Shown piece by piece: positions 15,171 through 20,463 of a stretch of 20,463 nucleotides of DNA. The stretch lies in assembly GCA_035914695.1 (NCBI GenBank), contig JAMIQH010000091.1, positions 1 through 20,463 on the forward strand, written 5' to 3'. Both the position numbers and the translations under genes were made by a program. Positions within the stretch are counted from its first letter, which is position 1. Each line of letters starts with the position of its first letter. The notes under the pieces are model-generated. The model saw nothing but the letters and a program-made list of their open reading frames with translations, was not told where the DNA came from and ran no database searches. This DNA is from JAOSJT01 sp035914695. Lineage in GTDB: Bacteria > Bacteroidota > Ignavibacteria > SZUA-365.

Positions 15171-15695
15171 TTATTGAATGGCGTAGCCGACGATGATGCT
15201 CATGCGGTTTCCTGCGGGATTCGTCACCCACACAAGATTGATAGGAATACTCACGCCACTGTAATCGAAGGACTTGCCGATGGTGGCCATAAGGCCGGTT
15301 TCCGCGCCTTTGCCAGCGAAGAGCAGATTCGGTCCCAACCCGAATTCCACGCCCGACGGTAGCCGTATGCCGAGCCCCAGTGTGGTGCTGAGCAGAAATT
15401 TGCCGTATTCCACACCAGCCACCAGTGGTACGAACTGGACAACGAATTGCGGTCCGCCGCCGTCGGGGATAACCTGCCACTCGAAATGCCAACCGAATTG
15501 CGATAGAATGGGGCGCAATCCCTCTTTTTCGAGTTCGCGCACCGCTTCGCTGTTGCCGGGAACATAGGTGAGCCCAAGGCGCGGTCCGCCGAGATTGCGT
15601 TCCGCGAAGGTGACAATGCGCTGCTGCGCCAGAGCGTTCGACGTGTGCGCAAGCAGCAACGCCGCGATGATGATGAAAAACCGTGTGCTGTTCAT
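15171..15695 (-). CDS. Small exported protein of unknown function, barrel-like
   Basis: 174 residues; I do not recognise the family. A clear signal peptide (about 1-26, hydrophobic core FIIIAALLLA, cleavage near ALA-QQ) precedes a mature part with alternating hydrophobic strands, repeated Gly and aromatic residues, and an end in IVGYAIQ, as in small outer-membrane barrels. Of several possible starts the ATG at 15695 is chosen, because GGAGG lies six bases upstream and it begins exactly at the signal peptide; the longer form would add 29 residues without hydrophobic character. It stands alone between repeat-bearing intergenic regions. It could instead be a soluble periplasmic protein. Confidence 0.8.
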   Translation of the reverse strand: MNSTRFFIIIAALLLAHTSNALAQQRIVTFAERNLGGPRLGLTYVPGNSEAVRELEKEGLRPILSQFGWHFEWQVIPDGGGPQFVVQFVPLVAGVEYGKFLLSTTLGLGIRLPSGVEFGLGPNLLFAGKGAETGLMATIGKSFDYSGVSIPINLVWVTNPAGNRMSIIVGYAIQ

Positions 15696-15877
15696 GACGT
15701 CCTCCGTGTGAATGCTTCGTTCACCCGCAATGTGCGAAACGCGCCCGACGCGGGTGTCGCGTCGCTGTCCGTATCCTGTCACGAGTTGTCATAACAGTCC
15801 TTCATTCCGTCGGCTTGCCCGGGAGGATGAAGATGGTGCAGGGGCCATGATTTCTGATCAAGTGGGGTCGGCACAGG

Positions 15878-15934
15878 TTCAAAACCACAGATTGCACAGA
15901 TTATACACAGATTAGCACAGATTAATCGTGGAAG
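15878..15934 (+). repeat. Dispersed 'cacagatt' intergenic repeat, copy C
   Basis: 57 bases, nearly identical to copy A at 41-97: differences fall only at a two-base site and within a five-base block near the 3' end. The two copies lie in the same orientation 15.8 kb apart, so they could serve as sites for homologous recombination. Confidence 0.8.
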
Positions 15935-16080
15935 GATGCGAGGTTCGGAGCACTGATGCACACCAACGTCGTGCGTCTTTTGCACCCCTGCGCCCTTGCG
16001 TTACGCGGGTCGAATATTTTGAGAATGGAGATCGTGCGATCGCGCTTTTCCGGTGCATGGAATCCGGCATCAAGGATGCG

Positions 16081-16111
16081 TTTGTGCGGTGTGGGAAAAG
16101 GTGTAACTTTG
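16081..16111 (+). promoter_or_regulatory. Bacteroidota-type promoter, exact consensus
   Basis: TTTG (16081-16084), a 19-base spacer and TAACTTTG (16104-16111) match the Bacteroidota housekeeping promoter TTTG-N(about 19)-TAnnTTTG at every defined position. Transcription should start a few bases after 16111, about 35 bases before the ATG at 16153. It probably drives both the small peptide and the T9SS protein. Confidence 0.75.
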
Positions 16112-16152
16112 CCGACATCACGGGGTTATTTTCTTTTTCACTTGGAGGAAGT

Positions 16153-16272
16153 ATGCGGTCTCTTCTTGTGCTTTTTTCGCTCCTCATGCTGCATGCAACG
16201 GCGATGGCGCAAACAGCCGACGAGGCCGACAGCTCGACCGTGGTGCTTGGTCTCTCCCGCCCGATCTGGTAG
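16153..16272 (+). CDS. 39-residue exported peptide, unknown function
   Basis: Too short for usual gene calling, but well supported by signals: GGAGG four bases before the ATG and an exact Bacteroidota promoter just upstream. The product has a signal peptide (about 1-19, MRSLLVLFSLLMLHATAMA, cleavage before QTADE), leaving a mature acidic peptide of 20 residues ending LSRPIW. No cysteine, lipobox or T9SS signal is seen. The TAG is followed 89 bases later by the Asp-box gene on the same strand, so it may be the first cistron of that transcript. It could be a true secreted peptide, or the preserved 5' end of a longer exported protein lost by deletion; the abrupt end after a normal mature N-terminus makes the second option realistic. 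Confidence 0.55.
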   Translation: MRSLLVLFSLLMLHATAMAQTADEADSSTVVLGLSRPIW

Positions 16273-16361
16273 CGGGGCGCATTTTCCACAACCGGCACGC
16301 GTGTGGATCCCGCACGCAAAACGTAAGAGGAAACACTCTGATCATTTCACAGGAGTATGGC

Positions 16362-18722
16362 ATGCGTGGATTTTCGATGTTCGCCGTCATTGCGACGTTG
16401 CTCGCGACTTCTTTCACTTCTGCGCAGAATCTGGAGCGCGTGTATCCGGCCCGGAAGCACAACCCTCTCATGGACGTGCTGGCCTGGTCCGGCGATACAC
16501 TCGTTGCGGCGGGACTCAACGGCACCTTGCTGCTGTCCACCGACGACGGTACGAGCTGGTCCGCCTCCGGCAATCCGGCGCTGCCGCTGAGTATCTTCCA
16601 GCTCGGGCGGACAACGAACGCGATCTACGCTTTGGGGTATGCGCACGATGAGCCCGTTGCCACACCGACGTCGCGCTACGGCACGCTGCCCGAACTCCTG
16701 CGCTACACGCCTTCGACGGGGAGCGTCGAGTATGTGCCGAATCCGGCGTCGCAGTTCATCAACACCACCGACATTGGTACCATGTGGGAAATGCAGGCCA
16801 GCTTCACGGCGGATGCCGTGTATCTGCTCTTCGTCCATCCCAGCAAACAGGCCACGCTGCTGCTGAGTCGCGACGATTGCGCCACGTGGCAGCGTGTGGA
16901 CCTGCCCGCAACGCTGTACCACCTCCGCGGGGCGGCTCTGTACACTTCCACCGGAGGTCGCGTGGCGATCACCCTGTTCAACATACAGGTGTTTTCCAAA
17001 TGGCGCATCCTGCGGTCCATGGATTATGGTGCCACCTGGAATATCGATATGAATCAATCCTTTGATCTGACCGCGCCGCTGTCTCCGATGTATTGGGAGG
17101 ACGAAAGTATGATACTCCTGAATTCCGAACGCTCCGCGCAGGTGAGTCGCGACAACGGCGCGAGTTGGACCGCCGCCGGCTGGACGTTGCCGGATTATCC
17201 CACCGACTGGTTGGGTGCGCTCGACGCCACGGTGTACTTCTGTGGCTGGGGTGGCGTGCTGTACCGCAGCACCACGGGTGGCGCGCAATGGGATGCCGTG
17301 TACACGCCGTATCAATTCATGGGGAGCTGGGCGATGCGTCTCGCGCGCAGCGCGAAAGGAACGCTGCTTCTGGTGGATAATACAGGAGGCATTCACCGAT
17401 CGACCGACGAGGGCAACACGTGGTCCACGCCGCTCAAAGAGCGGATGCTGTTTCATGAGGGCCGAATGCTCAACGACTCCGTCGGCTATGTGCGCGGGGT
17501 GGATACCGCCGATCCGCGCGCGCGATTATTCCGCACGGGAAATGGCTTCCGTACGATCGAGGCCATAAGCACGGTGGAGGAATTGGATGGAGGACGGCCT
17601 ATTCCCGTGACCGAGGAGTTTTGGTACACACCCGCAACCTCGAGTGGCGCGAGCGAAATCATCGTGCGCATCAGCACGGACGGTGGCAGGCAGTGGAGCA
17701 CGGCATTGCGCTCGGAGGACTGCGAGGGCTGTCGCGCCATTCCCGCCACCATAACCACCGATGCGGCAACGCTGCTGCCGCTGGCCACCGGTCAGGGATT
17801 GCGCGTGTCCACCGATGGTGGCCAGACCTGGCCCAGCGTGTTCACCGGCAGTTGGTATGCGCCTAATGCGCCAGGGCCCATCGTGGCATCGGCCCACGCC
17901 TCCGCCGTCTGCTTCGTGCCGAAAAGCCTCACCGCGTGGCATATCGTGCGGGTGAGTGTGCCGAATGGAGAAATCGACACCGTCTTTACCCTGCCTGTGG
18001 CCTATCAGCGACAGGATATCGGCATTCGTTCCCTGACCTTTTTGGACAACGATGTGTTGCAAGCCGTGGTGGTGGATGCGAAAAACAACCTCGTTTACCA
18101 TTTTCGTGGCTCAGATAATCAAAGCGATTGGCAGATGCATGAGGTGGTGAATCTGGACCTGCAAACGTCGGAGGAACTGGTGTCCTACAGCGCACTTGAT
18201 GACACGAAAGCCGTCGCCGTGCTGCTCGATAGAATCGACGATCACGTGTACCGCTATGTCTGGCAGGTCCGCACGCCGGGGGACTTCGTGCCGCGCGACA
18301 TCGCCGCGGGCTGCATCGATCCGGCCTTTCAAACCTATTCCACGGTATTCTTGCCAGCGGATAACAATGGTGGGTACTTCCTCACCGGTACAGAAATCTA
18401 CCGGCTGCGTTTTGGCGGCAGCACGTCTCGCGACGACATCGCCCGACCCACGGATGTCGCGCGCATTCAGGCACTGTGGCCGCAACCCGTGGATACACGG
18501 GGCGTGCTGCATGTGCGCCTGGAATTACCGCGCAGCGAAGCGCTCCGACTCGAACTCTACGATGTGCTGGGTCGTCGCATGGCGGTTCTGTTGGACGGGT
18601 GGAACGCCGCGGGCTTCCATACCGTGCACCATCCCATGGCCGGTTTGCCGCCCAGTGCATACCTGCTCCGTCTCGTCGGCACCGGTGGAGCGACCAGTAC
18701 GCGGGTGATTGTGTACCGATGA
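16362..18722 (+). CDS. T9SS-secreted Asp-box (BNR) repeat protein
   Basis: 786 residues. A signal peptide (about 1-21, cleavage near TSA-Q) precedes a long beta-propeller-type region with eight Asp-box motifs (S-x-x-x-G/C-x-x-W) starting at about S59, S169, S219, S262, S303, S347, S438 and S483, for example STDDGTSW and STDGGQTW. The last 90 residues (about 697-786) form a type A T9SS sorting domain: ALWPQPV, LRLELYDVLGRRMAVL, AAGFHTV, PPSAYLLRLVG and a basic end. The protein should cross the outer membrane through the Por machinery and be released or anchored at the surface after domain removal. AGGAG lies six bases before the ATG. Asp-boxes are structural, so no enzyme activity (such as sialidase) should be assumed; no catalytic set was recognised. 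Confidence 0.92.
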   Translation: MRGFSMFAVIATLLATSFTSAQNLERVYPARKHNPLMDVLAWSGDTLVAAGLNGTLLLSTDDGTSWSASGNPALPLSIFQLGRTTNAIYALGYAHDEPVATPTSRYGTLPELLRYTPSTGSVEYVPNPASQFINTTDIGTMWEMQASFTADAVYLLFVHPSKQATLLLSRDDCATWQRVDLPATLYHLRGAALYTSTGGRVAITLFNIQVFSKWRILRSMDYGATWNIDMNQSFDLTAPLSPMYWEDESMILLNSERSAQVSRDNGASWTAAGWTLPDYPTDWLGALDATVYFCGWGGVLYRSTTGGAQWDAVYTPYQFMGSWAMRLARSAKGTLLLVDNTGGIHRSTDEGNTWSTPLKERMLFHEGRMLNDSVGYVRGVDTADPRARLFRTGNGFRTIEAISTVEELDGGRPIPVTEEFWYTPATSSGASEIIVRISTDGGRQWSTALRSEDCEGCRAIPATITTDAATLLPLATGQGLRVSTDGGQTWPSVFTGSWYAPNAPGPIVASAHASAVCFVPKSLTAWHIVRVSVPNGEIDTVFTLPVAYQRQDIGIRSLTFLDNDVLQAVVVDAKNNLVYHFRGSDNQSDWQMHEVVNLDLQTSEELVSYSALDDTKAVAVLLDRIDDHVYRYVWQVRTPGDFVPRDIAAGCIDPAFQTYSTVFLPADNNGGYFLTGTEIYRLRFGGSTSRDDIARPTDVARIQALWPQPVDTRGVLHVRLELPRSEALRLELYDVLGRRMAVLLDGWNAAGFHTVHHPMAGLPPSAYLLRLVGTGGATSTRVIVYR

Positions 18723-18756
18723 AGCGCTTACCCGCGCATGTGATGCATGTTTCGAA

Positions 18757-18787
18757 GAATTTTTCCACAATTCCCGGTGAAAAATTC
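18757..18787 (+). terminator. Possible AT-rich hairpin after the T9SS gene
   Basis: GAATTTTTC (18757-18765) and GAAAAATTC (18779-18787) can pair over nine bases around a 13-base loop, starting 34 bases after the stop codon. The stem is weak (mostly A-T), so a terminator role is only a suggestion. Confidence 0.3.
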
Positions 18788-18865
18788 AGCAAACGCGCTT
18801 TCTTGTGCTAATACCTTATGTTACGGCCAGTGACTGCGCTTGCTTACCTCGCTGGCGCCTCCGGG

Positions 18866-19445
18866 TATCGTCACACTGAGTCCGTCCACCGGCGCTTACG
18901 CCGGTTTGGATCGCCGGTGACAAATTATCGTCACCTTGAGCGGAGCGCCGAGCACGAGTATTCGTGATGGCACCAAGTCTGTTCGGCGCGGAGTCGAAAG
19001 GTCGCGCACGTTTCCGATCCCATCGAAACAAATCGTACAATGAGGTTTCGATCCGCCCCGGCGAATGTTCCACTCCGCACCGACCAGAGTTCGCGTCTTA
19101 CCTAACCATACATCTCGCGGTGCGTCGCTCAACTCGAAGACCCGCCGCGGCGGGGTGACGATAACTGTGCGATGCGCTGGAGACCATGTCATGTGCAGCG
19201 ACGGGCCTGCGAGAAAATTCGTGCGTCTTTCCGAGAACGTGTCTCAGGCACTGAGTCGAAGGGTTTCGGCGCGGAGTGGAAGTGTCGGTAAACGTCTCCA
19301 AATGTCGTCACACTGAGCGCAGCGCCGAGCACGTATGTCCGTAATGGCGCATTTTTTGTACGGCGCGGAGTCGAAGTGTCGGTGTCGATCTCGATAAGTC
19401 GTGAACCATGCTATGTGCAGCTCGAAGACCCGCCGCGGCGGAGCA
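18866..19445. repeat. Composite degenerate repeats
   Basis: A block of about 80 bases at 18927-19004 recurs at 19302-19382 (shared words GTCAC-TTGAGCG/GAGCGC, GCGCCGAGCACG, CGTAATGG-like, CGGCGCGGAGTCGAA). Partial copies lie at 18866-18885 and about 19265-19288. A 21-base block starting CTCGAAGACCC and ending in the palindrome CCGCCGCGGCGG is identical at 19133-19153 and 19421-19441. A third word, ACCATG-(2)-ATGTGCAG, occurs near 19183 and 19405, in a different order relative to the 21-base block. Pieces have therefore been duplicated and reshuffled. Confidence 0.75.
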
Positions 19446-19620
19446 ACGCCTGCGGGCAATAACTTGCATCTTCCGGAAAACGAGGCGCGATGCGGAACAT
19501 CTCCTCCTACCGCTCCAGATTTCGCCTTGATAGCGCAGGCGGGCATATTGCTATTGCGTGCTGACGAGTTTTCCGCACGACAAGCGTAACGATCTCTCCA
19601 TGGTTGACAGGAGTATTGGA

Positions 19621-20463
19621 ATGCGCACGAATTGGAACTTCAGGGTTTGCGGACTGCTGGTCTTGGTGTTGCTCTGCCTCGTGGCGCGTCCAGGCGAGGC
19701 GCAATGGCGGGAGGTGGCTCTGCCTTCAGCGGGTGGGTACACACCGAAACACATGGCCTGGGCCGACTCGCTTCGCGGCTTCGTTTTCGCTTTGGAGAAT
19801 GGCAACTATTGGCACACCGTGGACGGGGGCGAGACCTGGCTGCCCGACACCCTGCTCGTTGTGATGGATTCTGTGTTGCAGCGCGGGAAGTCCTGCAACG
19901 GAGTGGAATTCTATAGCAGAGATTTTGGTGCTGCCGTATTCTCGACCCGCTGGCGCTTCGATAGTCTGATATACTGCACTACCAACGGTGGCGCGACCTG
20001 GGTGCGCAATACGATCAAGAGGAACATGCAGCGGATCTTTATCATTGACACCGGCCCCGTGACGCGTGTGGGGGAGGGTGGAATGCTGTATCATTTCTAC
20101 AGCAGAATCCATGACGACGGTGTCGTTGTGAAAGAGCTGTTGCGCAGCACGGATTGCGGCGCCACCTGGCACGTGTTCGCGACGGATTCGCTGAGCATGG
20201 ATCTGTTGGGAGGCGGAAACGGCTTCGAATGGTACTATGTCACGCTGGATTCGCTGACGCATTATTATGCCGCGAATCAATACTCGATGGACGAATTTGT
20301 CAGGAGCTTTCTGCGCTTCACCACCGACGGCGGCAGGACGTGGCATGATCCCGAAGCATGGCATCCTCTCGCGGAGGTTTGGAAATATTGGATCAACGAC
20401 ATTCGTGTGAATGGCTCCTCCATGATGATCTCGCAAGGAAGAGTAAACAATTTCACCGGAACG
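19621..20463 (+). CDS. Exported Asp-box (BNR) protein, 3' end outside window
   Basis: 281 codons are open to the window edge without a stop. AGGAG lies seven bases before the ATG, and the leader CAGGAGTAT before the start is also found before the 16362 gene. A signal peptide (about 1-27; LLVLVLLCLVA, cleavage near GEA-QW) precedes four Asp-box motifs: TVDGGETW (about 66-73), TTNGGATW (about 120-127), STDCGATW (about 156-163) and TTDGGRTW (about 234-241). It is a likely relative of the 16362 protein, though sequence between motifs differs. A C-terminal T9SS sorting domain is expected but lies outside the window. No enzymatic function can be assigned. Confidence 0.85.
   Translation, partial: MRTNWNFRVCGLLVLVLLCLVARPGEAQWREVALPSAGGYTPKHMAWADSLRGFVFALENGNYWHTVDGGETWLPDTLLVVMDSVLQRGKSCNGVEFYSRDFGAAVFSTRWRFDSLIYCTTNGGATWVRNTIKRNMQRIFIIDTGPVTRVGEGGMLYHFYSRIHDDGVVVKELLRSTDCGATWHVFATDSLSMDLLGGGNGFEWYYVTLDSLTHYYAANQYSMDEFVRSFLRFTTDGGRTWHDPEAWHPLAEVWKYWINDIRVNGSSMMISQGRVNNFTGT

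Larger units (their letters stand above)
15696..16152. other. Intergenic region with repeat and promoter
   Basis: Divergent spacer between the small exported protein (minus) and the 39-residue peptide gene (plus). It holds repeat copy C (15878-15934), a stretch of 'ttgcaccc-tgcgccc-ttgcg' words near 15979-16006 and the promoter at 16081-16111. Several open frames cross it on both strands; none has a good start or family likeness. Confidence 0.7.
18723..19620. other. Repeat-rich intergenic region, no gene
   Basis: About 900 bases with no coding frame I can support. The middle (about 18866-19445) is made of degenerate repeats listed separately. Short open frames on both strands cover repeat words and lack ribosome binding sites. 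The final 120 bases lead to the next gene; TTGATA (19527-19532) is 17 bases from GCTATT (19550-19555), a weak sigma-70-like pair that I do not call. Confidence 0.7.

Noticed and set aside
16362..18722. Sialidase annotation for the Asp-box protein
   Set aside because: Asp-boxes are structural turns found in many propellers; I could not identify the sialidase arginine triad and nucleophile set.
18964..19158. 64-codon open frame between the Asp-box genes
   Set aside because: It lies over degenerate repeats, lacks a ribosome binding site and has no recognisable composition.

Overview
The window looks like a chromosome segment of a moderately GC-rich member of the Bacteroidota / Chlorobi-Ignavibacteria-Kapaibacteria (FCB) group. 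Three sequence signals support this: a secreted protein ending in a type IX secretion (por) sorting domain, an exact Bacteroidota-type promoter (TTTG-N19-TAACTTTG) at 16081-16111, and an outer-membrane-type protein built on thrombospondin type 3 repeats. Good Shine-Dalgarno sequences before several genes, and two promoters closer to the general sigma-70 form, argue against a typical AT-rich Bacteroides. The exact lineage is not determined.

Layout. 1-446: intergenic, with dispersed 'cacagatt' repeats. 447-2993 (+): PDZ / multi-pass membrane / GAF / SpoIIE-type PP2C phosphatase. 3010-7255 (-): a compact four-gene operon read larB > larE > homocysteine S-methyltransferase > TSP3-repeat envelope protein, with overlaps or short gaps and one good promoter at 7339-7367. 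7500-10217 (+): a P2-type cation (probably Ca2+) ATPase, divergent from the operon, followed by a strong hairpin. 10352-11107 (+): a SAM methyltransferase with its own promoter. 11108-11861: a nested tandem-repeat array that runs into the last codons of the next gene. 11846-14812 (-): a methyltransferase-GT2 fusion followed by a GT-C membrane glycosyltransferase, a likely lipid-linked sugar transfer pair. 14813-15170: repeats and a perfect 15-bp hairpin. 15171-15695 (-): a small exported protein of unknown function. 16153-16272 (+): a 39-residue exported peptide with the best promoter and ribosome binding site of the window. 16362-18722 (+): an Asp-box (BNR) propeller protein with a T9SS sorting domain. 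18723-19620: degenerate repeats without a gene. 19621-end (+): a second Asp-box protein, cut by the window edge.

How it fits together. Most genes concern the cell envelope: signal transduction across it (PP2C protein), ion export (ATPase), glycan or lipid-linked sugar modification (GT2 fusion, GT-C, perhaps the methyltransferase) and T9SS cargo. The lar genes are the metabolic exception. LarB and LarE catalyse two of the three steps to the nickel-pincer nucleotide cofactor, but neither LarC nor a LarA-type enzyme is in the window. No CRISPR array, prophage, transposase, rRNA or tRNA was recognised. The most unusual structures are the incomplete lar operon and the repeat array that overlaps a gene end.
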